Below are positions 30,397 to 40,346 of a stretch of 64,000 nt of DNA, in pieces. The stretch spans positions 1,240,001 through 1,304,000 of the forward strand of contig NZ_CP071955.1 of NCBI RefSeq assembly GCF_017603965.1. The letters run 5' to 3'. Under the pieces are notes generated by a model. That model ran no database searches, had not been told where the DNA came from, and was given only the letters and a program-made list of their open reading frames with translations. How positions within the stretch are numbered: the stretch's first letter is position 1; each line of letters opens with the position of its first letter. The position numbers and the translations under genes were made by a program. Origin of the DNA: Xanthomonas fragariae (lineage in GTDB: Bacteria; Pseudomonadota; Gammaproteobacteria; Xanthomonadales; Xanthomonadaceae).

Positions 30397-32049
30397 TCAA
30401 TACACGTCGCGGCGATAACGTCCCGTGCGTAGCAGCAGCTGTCTGACATCTGCACCGAGAATGCTATCGAGCGTGTGGTCCACCTCCGGTGCCATGCCGC
30501 GCAGGCTGCCGCAGACGTAAAGGCAGGCACCTTGATCGATCCAGAGTCGCAAGGTGTCGGCCGCAGCAGCCAGTGTGTGTTGTACGTAACGCACTGACTG
30601 ATTCTGGTCGCGCGAGTAAGCGAGATCCAGGCGTTCGAGCCAGCCATTGTGGTGCCACTGCTGCAGCTCATCGGCATAGAGCGCGTCGTGCGCGGCGTTG
30701 CGTTCGCCGAAGAGCAGCCAGTTGCGATGCGCGCCAACGGCGATGCGCGCGCGCAGATGCGCGCGCAGCCCGGCGATGCCGGTTCCGTTACCGATCAGCA
30801 GCATCTGCTGGTCGGGTGCGGGCGGGTGGAAGCCGGGATTGCTGCGTAGGCGCAGTGCGATGGGCGCGCCGACCGGTGCGTGGACGCATAGCCAGCCGCT
30901 GCCCAGACCGAGGCTGCCGTCGGTGTGGCGGTGTTCGCGCACCAGCAGTTCGGCGTGGCCTTCGTCGGGGATGGATGCAAGCGAATAGTCGCGATGGGGC
31001 AGGGTGGCCAGGCTGCGCACCAACGCATCTGCGTCTAGTGGTGAAGGCGTGCCTGCATCTGCAGGTACTTCGGCACCAGCACCAGGACTAGCAGCTACAC
31101 CGGCAGGAAGTCGCGCGCCGCTGAGCCATTCGCGCAGGGTGCGGCCGTCGATGCGCTGTGCGCCATCGGCGCGGTGTCGCTGCAACCAGGCTTCCACGAC
31201 ATCAGGCGCATGTAGAGGCGCGATCTCGGCGATGTCGCCGGCCGTCCAGTACGGCAATTGACCATCGCAGGGCGTCAAGCGCAGCCGATAGATCGGTGCG
31301 CCAGCGCTGCCGGGATTGAGGTGGACACGTTCGCGTAGCTGCCAGGTGGCGTAGGTCGGCAGGTTCCAATCCGGCTGGGTCGCGAGCGCAGGGACAAGTT
31401 CGGTCAGCTGTCGCTGCCACTGTCGTAATGCCCGCGGGTCGGCATTGTCGACCTCGATGCGCTCGAACAGGCGGGTGGCGCCGCATGCTTGCAGGCGCCC
31501 GTCGATGCGGCGACCGAACGCGCAGAATTGATCGTAACGATGATCGCCCAGCGCCAGGACGGCGTACTGCACGGCAGCCAGATCCTGCATGTCACGCGCA
31601 CGCCAGTCGTGCTCGACAGCCTGCACGTGATCGGGTGCATCGCCTTCGCCAGTGGTGCTGACGATGCACAACAGCCGCGGCACACGCGTGAGTTGATCGC
31701 CATCCACTGCGTCCAGTGGCAGCGCGTAAGCGCCAACGCCTGCCGATTGCAGCGCGGCAACGCTGCGTTCGGCCAGTTCGCGTGCAAACCCGGTCTGGCT
31801 CGCCCAGGCGATCAACACGCCGCTCGTGTCTCCGCGTTGTGCGCTGAAGCGCTTGCGCGCGCGCCAGACGACAATCGCACACAGCGCTGCGTACAGCGCC
31901 ACGCCGGCAGCAGCCAATTGCCAGCGATGCGGCGTCGGTGTGCTCCACCATGCGCCGTTATGCAGGCTGCTAAACCATCCGACAAGCACTGCCAGTGCAA
32001 CTAAAACCAGGCCGTTGCCAAGCCATACGCGTGTCGTTGCAGCGCTCAT
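30397..32049 (-). CDS. Membrane-anchored flavoreductase (CysJ/P450-reductase type)
   Basis: 550 aa. Two N-terminal membrane segments (residues about 9-28 and 42-62) precede a flavodoxin domain (IAWASQTGFARELAERSV; STTGEGDAPD; ALGDHRYDQFCAFGRRID). Then come an FAD domain (RDYSLASIP) and a ferredoxin-NADP reductase domain (LLIGNGTGIAGLRAHL; LLFGERNA; YVCGSLRGMA), ending RYRRDVY like sulfite reductase flavoprotein. It would pass NADPH electrons via FAD and FMN to a membrane or periplasmic acceptor. As the last gene of the iron operon, coupled by ATGA to apbE, it probably serves ferric-siderophore reduction together with the PepSY protein. Confidence 0.85.
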   Translation of the reverse strand: MSAATTRVWLGNGLVLVALAVLVGWFSSLHNGAWWSTPTPHRWQLAAAGVALYAALCAIVVWRARKRFSAQRGDTSGVLIAWASQTGFARELAERSVAALQSAGVGAYALPLDAVDGDQLTRVPRLLCIVSTTGEGDAPDHVQAVEHDWRARDMQDLAAVQYAVLALGDHRYDQFCAFGRRIDGRLQACGATRLFERIEVDNADPRALRQWQRQLTELVPALATQPDWNLPTYATWQLRERVHLNPGSAGAPIYRLRLTPCDGQLPYWTAGDIAEIAPLHAPDVVEAWLQRHRADGAQRIDGRTLREWLSGARLPAGVAASPGAGAEVPADAGTPSPLDADALVRSLATLPHRDYSLASIPDEGHAELLVREHRHTDGSLGLGSGWLCVHAPVGAPIALRLRSNPGFHPPAPDQQMLLIGNGTGIAGLRAHLRARIAVGAHRNWLLFGERNAAHDALYADELQQWHHNGWLERLDLAYSRDQNQSVRYVQHTLAAAADTLRLWIDQGACLYVCGSLRGMAPEVDHTLDSILGADVRQLLLRTGRYRRDVY

Positions 32050-33020
32050 GTCGCAGCCAGATAGTGCTCGAATGCAGGGCTCATGAATTCGTGCAGAGCG
32101 CCGTCCTCGCGCAGCACAAAGCGCACCGCCAGTGTTGCGTTGCGTGCGTAGGCAAGCCCGTCATCGACGCCGAGCACGGTCATCGCAGTAGCCCAGGCAT
32201 CGGCCTGCATGGCCTCGGATGCGAGCACGGTGACTGCTGCGGGAGCGTGTGGGACCGGCGCGCCGGTGCGCGGATCGAAGGTGTGTGCATAACGCGTGCC
32301 GTCGGTGTCGAATCGGTGCCAGCGATCGCCCGAGGTGGCGGCTGCCAACCCGTCCAGCGCGAGCACGCGCTGCGGCAAGGCAGTGCAGGCATCTTCGTCG
32401 GGTATGGATTCGACCAGCACGCGCCATGCGCTGCCATCGGGCTTGCGTCCGTAACCGAATAGTTCGCCGCCGACCTCGATCAATGCGCTGGCGATGTCGG
32501 CCTGCACGAGCGCGCGATGCACGCAGTCCACACCGAATCCTTTGGCGATTCCCGACAGGTCCAGCGCCACTGCGCCGGGCTGCTGCGCGCGCCTGCCATC
32601 CAGATCCACGCGCTGCCACCCGCAACGCAGGCTTGCAAGCGCGATTTGCTCGGGAGACGGCACGCATCGCCGGCCGCCGGAAGCACCAAAGCCCCACAGC
32701 TCGACCATGGGGCCCACGGTCGGATCAAACGCGCCATTGCTGTCCTGCGCAATCTGCAGCGCCGCGCTCAGCACCGCGTAGAAATCATCAGGCAGCGTTT
32801 GCCAGTGACCGGACGGCGCTCGGTTGTAGCGGCTGATGTCCGAATCGGCTTCCCAGGTGCTCATCTGTGCGACAACGCGATCGAGTGCGGCCTGGATGCA
32901 CGCGTGCAGCGGATGCAGGTCGCGTCCGCGCGGCGCCACCAACTTCACGCTCCAGGTGGTGCCCATGCTGCGACCGCCAAGAGTGGCGATGTCGTGGTCG
33001 GCGGAAGACGATACAGGCAT
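32046..33020 (-). CDS. apbE: FAD:protein FMN transferase (ApbE family)
   Basis: 324-aa flavin transferase that attaches FMN covalently to Thr or Ser of exported redox proteins. Motifs are GRSMGTTWSVKL at the start, ALDLSGIAKGFGVDCVHRAL, LIEVGGELFGYG, and YAHTFDPRTGAPV for metal binding. No strong signal peptide is seen in this frame. Its setting between exported proteins and a flavoreductase suggests it flavinylates a component of the iron-reduction chain; which one is not evident. Confidence 0.92.
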   Translation of the reverse strand: MPVSSSADHDIATLGGRSMGTTWSVKLVAPRGRDLHPLHACIQAALDRVVAQMSTWEADSDISRYNRAPSGHWQTLPDDFYAVLSAALQIAQDSNGAFDPTVGPMVELWGFGASGGRRCVPSPEQIALASLRCGWQRVDLDGRRAQQPGAVALDLSGIAKGFGVDCVHRALVQADIASALIEVGGELFGYGRKPDGSAWRVLVESIPDEDACTALPQRVLALDGLAAATSGDRWHRFDTDGTRYAHTFDPRTGAPVPHAPAAVTVLASEAMQADAWATAMTVLGVDDGLAYARNATLAVRFVLREDGALHEFMSPAFEHYLAAT

Positions 33021-33088
33021 GGCGTGAGTGTATGAGTGCAGAGGACGGCAGGATGTACTGAACGTGCGCTCCTGCCGCGTCTGGCAGA

Positions 33089-33892
33089 TTACTGCGGCAA
33101 TACTTCCAATGTGGCGACATAGCCCAGGCGACGTTGTTTGGCTTGCGGCAACGAGGTTTTGGTGTCTTCAGTGGTGGTTTCCAGCCAGTACATTCCGGGT
33201 TCCGGCCAAGTCACGCTGAAGCCGCCCTTGGCATCGGTCTTGCGCTTGATCTCGTTCTGCGCATTACGATAGCGGGTGCCGCCGCGCACGATTTCTATCT
33301 CAAGCCACGCCGCCGGCTTGCCATCCAGTTGCAAGGTGAACTGCGCGGCTTCGCCGGCGACCAGATCGTTGGGATGCGTCACCGGAATCAACTCGATGCC
33401 CTTGCCGCTGGGTTTGAGGGCTGTGTTGGTGGGTGCGCCGCGGGTCACGAAGGTTTCCACGCGATTGAGTGACTGCGATACCTGCAAATCCTGCGCGTTC
33501 TTCGGCACTTCAGTAGCGAAGCGGGTTGCGTCGCCGCGCCAACGTTTGGGCTTGCCATCTTCCTTCCAGCTGGCGAACAGACCGGCGTTGACGATGCTGA
33601 GCTTGTAGGTGCCGGGTTGGGTGAGTTGCAGATCGAACACGCTGCGGTACTTGCCGGTGGCCGGATTCTCCGGTGTGAGCGCGCTGCCATCCGGTGCGGT
33701 GATGCTCAGGTTGTCCAGGCGCAGTGGCATGTGGTTGAAGTAGAACAGGTCGTTGGACACTGCAGCATCGACGGTGATCCATGGCGCTTCACCGGCGATG
33801 ACGGTCTGCGATGGCAGCAACCAGGCTTTGTGGGCGAGTGCGCTGACCGGAAATGCAGCGAGTATGGCGATCAGGACGAGCGAACGTATCAT
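33089..33892 (-). CDS. DUF4198 exported protein (metal-uptake associated)
   Basis: 267 aa with a signal peptide ([20 protein letters not shown]) followed by [12 protein letters not shown], the typical start of DUF4198 proteins, which are periplasmic and associated with metal transport. The start at 33892 has a strong AAGGAG site. Beta-sandwich domains are suggested by [13 protein letters not shown] and [19 protein letters not shown]. It is in the iron operon between DUF2271 and apbE. Confidence 0.85.
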   Translation of the reverse strand: MIRSLVLIAILAAFPVSALAHKAWLLPSQTVIAGEAPWITVDAAVSNDLFYFNHMPLRLDNLSITAPDGSALTPENPATGKYRSVFDLQLTQPGTYKLSIVNAGLFASWKEDGKPKRWRGDATRFATEVPKNAQDLQVSQSLNRVETFVTRGAPTNTALKPSGKGIELIPVTHPNDLVAGEAAQFTLQLDGKPAAWLEIEIVRGGTRYRNAQNEIKRKTDAKGGFSVTWPEPGMYWLETTTEDTKTSLPQAKQRRLGYVATLEVLPQ

Positions 33893-34065
33893 GACAACTC
33901 CTTGAAGGACGATGAGGCCGGTGGGTCGCGTGTCTGATCGGCGCGACGGTGCTGCGCTGCGTGGATGCGTGCAAAGCGATGTGTCTTTGGCGAAACGATG
34001 ATGCGCGTGTTGCACGATTGCTGGCAGCTCACGTGGTGTGTCGCTGCGAAACTGCAGTGCAGCGC
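33893..34065. other. Short spacer inside the iron operon
   Basis: 173 bp between the DUF2271 stop and the DUF4198 ribosome-binding site. Apart from that site I see nothing in it. It is the longest gap in the otherwise tight operon, so an internal promoter is possible. Confidence 0.3.
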
Positions 34066-34581
34066 TCAGGGTTTTGCGATCAGGCTGACAGCACCGAGTT
34101 CGCTGCTGCCGCTGGCCTTGGTGGTCTGCGCGGATGTCGCCGGCCAAGTGAAAGGCACTTTGACCAGTTCGCGGCCGCCCACTTCGCGCGCGGCTTCCAC
34201 CACCAGCGTGTAATGACCGGCCGGTAGCGATTTCAATGCACCCTTGGTGTCGGTAAACGACAGCGCATGCACGCCAACTGGACGGGTCGGGCCGGTGACG
34301 CCATCGACCGGCATATCCAGAGTGCGCCCACTCTTGCGCCACCACTGGCGCAGATCCGGCAACCACTTGGTGCCATGGCCTTCGGCGGTGTCTTTGGACT
34401 GGTACCAGACCGCCAGATTGGCAGCCACCTTCTGGTCTGCACCTTCCAGCCAGATCGCCACATACGGTCGGTGATATTCGGCAACGTTGAGCTTGGGAAT
34501 TTCGACATTGATATCGAGCGTGGCTGCGTACGCCGGCATGGCGAGCAGGCCGCTCAGGGCGATGGTCAGGGTGGCGCGCAT
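34066..34581 (-). CDS. DUF2271 exported protein
   Basis: 171 aa with a signal peptide ([19 protein letters not shown]) and a DUF2271 domain ([61 protein letters not shown]). DUF2271 genes are regularly found beside PepSY proteins, apbE and TonB-dependent receptors in iron-reduction loci, as here. It starts 21 bp after the PepSY gene. Confidence 0.87.
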   Translation of the reverse strand: MRATLTIALSGLLAMPAYAATLDINVEIPKLNVAEYHRPYVAIWLEGADQKVAANLAVWYQSKDTAEGHGTKWLPDLRQWWRKSGRTLDMPVDGVTGPTRPVGVHALSFTDTKGALKSLPAGHYTLVVEAAREVGGRELVKVPFTWPATSAQTTKASGSSELGAVSLIAKP

Positions 34582-34602
34582 GGTCGTTTCCGGTGAGAAA
34601 AG

Positions 34603-35232
34603 TCAGTGGATCAACAACAGGGCTAGCAGCAGCGGGATCAGCATACCCAGGCCCACCAGCGGCCAGGTCATGCGGCGCTGGCGCGCATGCAGATGCAGCA
34701 GGAACAAGCCGGTGATGCAGAACACCAGGCAGGCGATCGCGAATACGTCGATAAACCAGCCCCAGGCCGGCCCGGCATTGCGCCCTTTATGCAGATCGTT
34801 GAGATAGGCGATTGCACCACGCCCGGTACATTCGTATTCGATCGCGCCGGTGTTGCGGTCCAGGCTCAGCCAGGCGTCGGCACCAGGGCGGGGCAGCGCG
34901 ACATACACCTCATCGGCCGACCATTGGCCTGCACGCGTGCCGATGCTGATATCGAGCTCGCGCCCCAGCCATTGCGCGATGCGCGGCGGCAGCGGGGCAT
35001 CGCCTTCCTGCCGGTTGCCCAGGGTCTTGAGCAGCGCGGGCGGCAGTGTGAGCGTGCGTTGTTCGGTCGATGGGCTGGCTTCGATGCGCGCGGCGTGATT
35101 CAAGGTCAGCCCGGTGATCGTAAACAGCAGCATGCCGATCAGGCACAGCGCAGAACTGATCCAGTGCCATTGATGCAGCATGCGCAGCCAGAAACCGCGG
35201 CGTCGCTGCGAGGTGGAGAGCGTGGTGTCCAT
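34603..35232 (-). CDS. PepSY-associated membrane protein
   Basis: 209 aa from the ATG at 35232. One N-terminal membrane helix ([23 protein letters not shown]) precedes a periplasmic PepSY region ([27 protein letters not shown]), and two C-terminal helices end the protein ([40 protein letters not shown]). The LHQWHW and [11 protein letters not shown] patterns match PepSY-TM ferric-siderophore reductases in short form. Alternative starts at 35241 or 35274 would overlap the upstream stop. Confidence 0.85.
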   Translation of the reverse strand: MDTTLSTSQRRRGFWLRMLHQWHWISSALCLIGMLLFTITGLTLNHAARIEASPSTEQRTLTLPPALLKTLGNRQEGDAPLPPRIAQWLGRELDISIGTRAGQWSADEVYVALPRPGADAWLSLDRNTGAIEYECTGRGAIAYLNDLHKGRNAGPAWGWFIDVFAIACLVFCITGLFLLHLHARQRRMTWPLVGLGMLIPLLLALLLIH

Positions 35233-35251
35233 GGGCGGCGGCATGCTGCGC

Positions 35252-36019
35252 TCAGGCCACATCCGCAGGGACATGCGGATGCAGTTGCGATTGCCGTGCA
35301 GTCACCTCACGCAGCAAGGCACGCAGGCGCGGCTGATTCGCATTGGTCAGCAGCGGCACGAGTTGTTGCAGGAAGCCGGCGTGTCCGCTTGCGATTGCAC
35401 GCCGCATCCATCGCTCGGCCTGATCGAGATCGCCAGCATCTGCAAGCAAGGTGGCATAGCTAGCCTGGCCGCGAAAATCGCCCGCTTCTGCGGAGCGGCG
35501 ATACCAATCGCGCGCAGCAGCTGGATCGGCATCGCAGGCCAGGCCTTGGTCGAGATAGCGCGCCAGCAAGTTCATCGACTTGGCATGCCCGCGTTCGGCG
35601 GCGCTGCGATACAAGGCCAACGCCTGCGCGTGGTCTTGCGCGAGGCCGCGCCCGGAGGCGTAGAGATGTGCAAGGTTGTACATGCCCCAGTCCAGCCCAT
35701 GCTCGGCGGCGCGGCGATACCAAAGCACTGCCAGCATTTCGTTGCATACGGTGCCGAAGCCGAGTTCGTGGCAACGCCCGAGCTGATTCATCGCTTCCGG
35801 ATGCCCGGCATTGGCGGCAACTTCGTACCACAGCATCGCCGTGGCCGGATCTACGGGAATGCCGCGTCCTTCTGCGTAGATCTGCGCGAGCAGCAGTTGT
35901 GCATCCACATTTGGATCAGTCTGGCCCGCAGCAGCCTTGTGCAGCACTGCGAGTGCTTGCTCGGGTTGCGTGCGCAGCAAGTCGATCAGCTGTGCGGTGT
36001 CCCTTGCTTGCTCAGACAT
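35252..36019 (-). CDS. Sel1-repeat protein
   Basis: 255 aa with about five Sel1-like (TPR-type) helical repeats, for example [45 protein letters not shown] and [32 protein letters not shown]. There is no signal peptide, so it is probably cytoplasmic. It overlaps the hydroxylase gene by 8 bp; the same hydroxylase-Sel1 neighbourhood is seen in piu-type iron loci. Its partner is unknown. Confidence 0.88.
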   Translation of the reverse strand: MSEQARDTAQLIDLLRTQPEQALAVLHKAAAGQTDPNVDAQLLLAQIYAEGRGIPVDPATAMLWYEVAANAGHPEAMNQLGRCHELGFGTVCNEMLAVLWYRRAAEHGLDWGMYNLAHLYASGRGLAQDHAQALALYRSAAERGHAKSMNLLARYLDQGLACDADPAAARDWYRRSAEAGDFRGQASYATLLADAGDLDQAERWMRRAIASGHAGFLQQLVPLLTNANQPRLRALLREVTARQSQLHPHVPADVA

Positions 36020-36698
36020 CGGCCCACTGCCGCAACAGGTTGTGATACACGCCGGTGAGCTGGATCAACGAGGGATGCCCGGGCGTGTCGTGTGTGAGCT
36101 GTCGAATAGAGACATCCAGCTCAAACAACAGGCGGCGCTGCGCATCGTCGCGCAGCATGCTTTGGGTCCAGAAAAAGCACGCCACACGCGTGCCGCGGGT
36201 CACCGGCATCACCCGATGCAGGCTGGTGCCCGGGTAGATCACCAGGTGCCCGGCCGGCAGCTTGATCGACTGGGTGCCGTAGGTGTCTTCGATCACCAGC
36301 TCGCCACCGTCGTAACTGTCCGGGTCGCTGAGGAACAGCGTGGTAGAAACGTCGGTGCGCACCGGGTCCATCCCGCCGCGGCTGCGGTCGTAGCGGACCG
36401 CGTTGTCGACGTGATACCCGAATGATTGCCCGCCGCTGTAGCGATTGAACAGTGGCGGATAGATGCGCCGCGGCAATGCCGCCGAGAAGAACGTGCTGCT
36501 GCGCGACAGCGCCTCCAGCACCGATGCGCTGGCTTCGCGTGCGATGGCGCTGTCTTCGGGCAATTGTGCGTTGTCCTTGGCCTGTGCGGATTGATGGCCG
36601 GCGGTGATGCGGCCGTCTGCCCAGTCGGCCGCATCCAGCCGCGCGCGCAACTCGATGAGCTGTGCGGGTGTCAGAACATCGGGAATGGGCAGCAACAT
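36012..36698 (-). CDS. PKHD-type Fe(II)/2-oxoglutarate hydroxylase (PiuC/YbiX family)
   Basis: 228-aa dioxygenase. Iron ligands are HVD (in [13 protein letters not shown]) and the later His in [12 protein letters not shown], with Arg of [11 protein letters not shown] binding 2-oxoglutarate. The same gene follows siderophore receptors of the piuA and fiu type in Pseudomonas and E. coli. The substrate is unknown. It is 48 bp downstream of the receptor gene. Confidence 0.92.
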   Translation of the reverse strand: MLLPIPDVLTPAQLIELRARLDAADWADGRITAGHQSAQAKDNAQLPEDSAIAREASASVLEALSRSSTFFSAALPRRIYPPLFNRYSGGQSFGYHVDNAVRYDRSRGGMDPVRTDVSTTLFLSDPDSYDGGELVIEDTYGTQSIKLPAGHLVIYPGTSLHRVMPVTRGTRVACFFWTQSMLRDDAQRRLLFELDVSIRQLTHDTPGHPSLIQLTGVYHNLLRQWADV

Positions 36699-36746
36699 GG
36701 GGCGGTCTCCACGCCGCCGGCACTGGGCGGACGGCGTGTAAAAAGA

Positions 36747-39065
36747 TCAGAAGCTAAACGTGGCGCTCAACACCGCCGAACGGCCTTCGCCAGGCAGCGC
36801 CCAGCCATTGCCGGCAGTGACGGTACCTGCGGCATTGACGGTGAGGTTGTTGCGGATGCTGGTGTAGTACACCTGGTCGAACAGATTGTTGAGGTTTAAT
36901 TGCAGCCTGAGCCAGTCGTTGACGCGCAGACCGACCATCGCACGATGCACCCAATAGTCGTCGGTCTTGACGTACGCAGCCGACGAGGAGTTGTTCGCAT
37001 AGAAACCGCCCTGGTAAGTGAGGCCGTAGCCGAAGGTCCACTGGTTGAGTGTGTAGGAGGTCCAGATATTGCCGGCATTGCGCGGCGTCTGCACCAGTTC
37101 GCGTCCGGCCACCGGGTCGCCGGTTAGGCGTTCGGTGCGGTTGGACACGCTCTGCAGCACTTCGCTATCGAGGAAGGTGTAGTTGGCGAAGATCGACCAG
37201 CGGTCGGTCAGGTAGCCGGCCGCGCCGAGTGCGATGCCGTCTACGCGTGCCTTGCCGTCCAGCACCTGTTCGGGGATCGACGGATCGCCGCTGTTGACCT
37301 TGTAGTTTTCGCGCTCGTTGCGGAATATCGCAGCGGTCAGCGCCAGACGTTCGTTCAGCACATCCCACTTGCCGCCCAACTCTATATTGACCGCGCTTTC
37401 CGGTTCGACATTGCAGTTGGAGCCCGCCGTGGCGGTGGCGACCGGCGTGCAAGAACCGTTGACCGAAGCCTTGGATGGCGTCTTGCTGTTGGCGTAGGAC
37501 AGATACAGGCTGGCGTTTTCGACCGGCTTGAACACCAGCCCGGCGCGGTAGGAGAACAGATCTTCCTTGCTGCCCGCCGGGAAGCCTGCAGTCATGCCGG
37601 TGATACCGCCAGTGGCGTTGACGGTGTAGGTGGTGGTGTCGCCCTCGTTGTGCTCGTAGCGGCCGCCCAGGTTGAGCATCCATTGCGCGTTGAACTGCAG
37701 CGTGTCGAACAGGTACACCGCCTGGTTGGTCAGGCTGCCCCTGCTGCGGCCGGTACGGAAGTAGCTCTGTGGGCCGGTCCAGATGTTGTATGGATTGTCG
37801 AACGACTGCAGCGGATAGGTGATGCCGGTGGTGGAGCCGTCGGCATTGCGGAAGATCGTACCGCTATCGAGTTCGAAATCTTCCTTGCTGAAAGCCACAC
37901 CGGCGACCACGCGATGTTCGATCGCGCCGGTATGCAGGGTCGCGGTCAGATCGGTCTGGCTATGTGCGATGAAGTTTTCGGTATCGCGCACCAGCCCGCG
38001 CGGGCCGCTGTCGGGATTCCAGGTGGCCGGCGGCTGGCCCACGCAGACGCGGCCGGTATATGCGTTGGTGTTGTTGGGCAGGCACCAGGTGCCTTCCGGC
38101 GCGGTTGCGGTGGTGGTTTGATCCACACGTTGCAGACGCGCCAGGCTGCGCAGTGTGACGTTGTCGTCGAAGTCCATTTCCAGCACGCCGGTCAACATGT
38201 CCACATCGATTTCCTGACGCGACACATTGCGATACCCGTAATAAGTCTCGCGGTCCACGCCTGGCAGCGGGCCATCGTTGAACGGGCTTAGCGCGAACGG
38301 CACGCCGTACTGCGGCAGATTGTTGTCGTGCTGGTGCAGGTAGCTCAGGGTGAAGCGGGTATCGGAGCCCAGGCCGAATGCTACCGACGGCGCAAAGCCC
38401 CAGCGGTGACGGAATTCTTCATTGCGGCCCGGTACATCCTGGGTGTGGCCCATTGCGTTCAGGCGCACCGCGATGCCGTTTTCAAAGTCGTGATTGCTGT
38501 CGGCAGTGAGCCGGCCGAAGCGGTCGCTGCCGCCACCGATCATGACGTTGGTGAAGTCGCCCTGGCCGGCGGTCTTGGTGACCAGATTGATGTTGCCGCC
38601 AACCGAGCCGGCGCCGGACATCGCCGAGTTGGCGCCGTTGACCAGCTCCACCGCTTCCAGGTTGAAGGTGTCGCTGCGACTGTACTGCGCGCTGTCGCGC
38701 ACGCCGTCGGTGGTGATGTCGCTGCTGGCGGTGAAGCCGCGCAGATTGATGCTGTCGCCGTAACCGCCGCCGCCTTCGCCCGCGCCGAAGGTGATGCCGG
38801 GCAAGGTGCTGAGCACGTCGCGCAGCGACAGCAAATTTTGCTGGTCCATGGTCTGCTTGGTGACCACGGTGATCGTCTGTGGCGTATCGCGCAGAACCTC
38901 GGTGTACTTGGGCGAGGACGGCTTCTGCGCGCGTTCCTGCTGCACCCGGATCGCATCCAGATCCACTGCGCCCGGCGGTGCCGGCGCGTCGCCGGGCTGA
39001 GCGAAGGCAGGAGCGGACAGCGTCAGCAATACGGCTGAGGTGAGCGGGGAAATCCTGGGAGTCAT
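36747..39065 (-). CDS. TonB-dependent siderophore receptor (PiuA/Fiu type)
   Basis: 772-aa outer-membrane receptor. It has a signal peptide (MTPRISPLTSAVLLTLSAPA, cleaved after AFA), a plug domain (LRDTPQTITVVTKQTM; GGGGYGDSINLRGFTASSDI; ELVNGANSAMSGAGSVGGNI) and a 22-strand barrel ending in an aromatic residue (GRSAVLSATFSF). The downstream PKHD gene supports a catecholate or similar iron-siderophore substrate. The start at 39065 was chosen because it begins the signal peptide; longer forms have none. It heads an operon of eight genes reaching 30397. Confidence 0.93.
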   Translation of the reverse strand: MTPRISPLTSAVLLTLSAPAFAQPGDAPAPPGAVDLDAIRVQQERAQKPSSPKYTEVLRDTPQTITVVTKQTMDQQNLLSLRDVLSTLPGITFGAGEGGGGYGDSINLRGFTASSDITTDGVRDSAQYSRSDTFNLEAVELVNGANSAMSGAGSVGGNINLVTKTAGQGDFTNVMIGGGSDRFGRLTADSNHDFENGIAVRLNAMGHTQDVPGRNEEFRHRWGFAPSVAFGLGSDTRFTLSYLHQHDNNLPQYGVPFALSPFNDGPLPGVDRETYYGYRNVSRQEIDVDMLTGVLEMDFDDNVTLRSLARLQRVDQTTTATAPEGTWCLPNNTNAYTGRVCVGQPPATWNPDSGPRGLVRDTENFIAHSQTDLTATLHTGAIEHRVVAGVAFSKEDFELDSGTIFRNADGSTTGITYPLQSFDNPYNIWTGPQSYFRTGRSRGSLTNQAVYLFDTLQFNAQWMLNLGGRYEHNEGDTTTYTVNATGGITGMTAGFPAGSKEDLFSYRAGLVFKPVENASLYLSYANSKTPSKASVNGSCTPVATATAGSNCNVEPESAVNIELGGKWDVLNERLALTAAIFRNERENYKVNSGDPSIPEQVLDGKARVDGIALGAAGYLTDRWSIFANYTFLDSEVLQSVSNRTERLTGDPVAGRELVQTPRNAGNIWTSYTLNQWTFGYGLTYQGGFYANNSSSAAYVKTDDYWVHRAMVGLRVNDWLRLQLNLNNLFDQVYYTSIRNNLTVNAAGTVTAGNGWALPGEGRSAVLSATFSF

Positions 39066-39299
39066 GGGGTGTCTCAATAGGAAAGCGAGGCTCCGGTCTG
39101 GCGATGGCTGGTCGGATGCGGAATGCGATTCGAAAGTGCGCCAGTTAGCCCGGTGCGATCCGTTTCCACGGCTGTTCAGCATCTTCGCCCAGACCCCGCG
39201 GGAGTGCACGCAGGCCGGACGGATGTGGGGAACTGATGTCGAGCAAGGCTGGGCGCATGGGATAGCAGGGAGGCCAGCTGTTAAGAAGGCCTTGGGGGA

Positions 39300-39343
39300 T
39301 GCAATATTAAATGCAAATCATTCTTCTTTGCAATATTTTTTGC
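39300..39343 (-). promoter_or_regulatory. Candidate Fur operator region of the iron operon
   Basis: An AT-rich island upstream of the receptor in GC-rich surroundings. It holds two direct repeats, TGCAATATTAAATGC (39300-39314) and TGCAATATTTTTTGC (39329-39343). Overlapping the first is AAATGCAAATCATTCTT (minus: GAATGATTTGCATTT), similar to Fur boxes built on AATGAT/ATCATT halves. It is 235 bp from the chosen start codon. I see nothing else in the 399-bp gap 39066-39464. Confidence 0.5.
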
Positions 39344-39464
39344 GAACCTACACCGGCGCGGTCACGTGGCGGGCTGAAGCGCTACCGCAAGTTGTATTGC
39401 GCGGCGATTGAAAGCGGGCGGAAGCCCACGGAAAGTACTGCTGGCCGCTGATTGCGGGCTGCAC

Positions 39465-39794
39465 TCAGCGGTCGTCGCGGGTCCAGATGCCGTTGTGTTC
39501 GCGCTTGACCGGGAACCTGGGCACGGCGGTGTAGGCGGGCGCGCACAATGGGCGACCGTCGCGGATATCGAAGCGTGCGCTGTGCAGCTGGCATTCGATG
39601 GTGCCGCTTGCCGGGTCGAAGGTGCCGGACGACAGTTCGTAGTCTTCGTGGCTACAGCGGTCTTCCAGCGCGTACAGCTCCCCGTCGAGGTTGAAGACCA
39701 CGATCGGGATATCGGTGACTTCGTCCCAGACGGTCTGCAATTCACCGGGCAGCAGTGCCTCGCTGGCGCAGACGAAGGTCCAGGTCTCGCTCAC
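39465..39794 (-). CDS. Rieske-type [2Fe-2S] ferredoxin
   Basis: 109 aa. Cluster ligands are CSH in LEDRCSHEDYELSSG and C-x2-H in ECQLHSARFDIRDG, the Rieske pattern C-x-H...C-x2-H. It resembles the small non-haem ferredoxin components of dioxygenases and of the nitrite reductase small subunit. It is the last gene on this side of the suf operon and its GTG start overlaps the acetyltransferase stop (GTGA). The electron partner is not identifiable. Confidence 0.9.
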   Translation of the reverse strand: MSETWTFVCASEALLPGELQTVWDEVTDIPIVVFNLDGELYALEDRCSHEDYELSSGTFDPASGTIECQLHSARFDIRDGRPLCAPAYTAVPRFPVKREHNGIWTRDDR

Positions 39795-40330
39795 AGCGCT
39801 GCGCCGCCCAGCGGTTTTTCCAGCACTTCGAAGCGCAGGTCCTGGCGCAGCGGCACGCCGAAACGTTCGTCGCCATACGGAAACGGCTTGGTGATGCCGG
39901 TGCGTCGATACCCGCGTCGCTCATAAAACGCGATCAATTCGGCGCGCACGTCGATCACCGTCATGCGCATCACCGGCAGCTGCCACTCGCTGAAGGCGAT
40001 GCGTTCGGCTTCGGCCAGCAGCGTCTTGCCGAGCCCGCTACCCTGCAACGAGGGGTCTACCGCAAACATGCCGAAATACCCGGCGCCATGGTCGTCGGCG
40101 ACATGCGCGCAGGCAAGCAGGCTCCCGTCCTGTTCGACCAGCAGCACCAGGCTACGCTCACGCAACAAGTCCTCGTGCAGCACGGCATGATCGATACGCG
40201 CGCCGTCGAGGATATCGGCCTCGGTGGTCCAGCCGATGCGACTGACATTGCCGCGGTAGGCCGAGGTCACCAGCTGGACGATGGCATCGATGTCATCGAC
40301 GGTGGCGGTGCGGAAGGTGGTGATCTGCAT
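39791..40330 (-). CDS. GNAT-family N-acetyltransferase
   Basis: 179 aa from the ATG at 40330 (MQITTFRTATVDDID). The acetyl-CoA-binding motif A is present as FAVDPSLQGSGLGKTLLAEAERIA, followed by LIAFYERRGYRRTG (motif B). The substrate is unknown. It lies between sufS and the Rieske gene but is separated from sufS by 440 bp of repeats. Confidence 0.88.
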   Translation of the reverse strand: MQITTFRTATVDDIDAIVQLVTSAYRGNVSRIGWTTEADILDGARIDHAVLHEDLLRERSLVLLVEQDGSLLACAHVADDHGAGYFGMFAVDPSLQGSGLGKTLLAEAERIAFSEWQLPVMRMTVIDVRAELIAFYERRGYRRTGITKPFPYGDERFGVPLRQDLRFEVLEKPLGGAAL

Positions 40331-40346
40331 GGGGAGCAGTTTAGCG

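Noticed and set aside
37650..38291. 213-codon plus-strand frame inside the TonB receptor gene
   Set aside because: Antisense shadow of a well-supported receptor; no ribosome-binding site or known domain.
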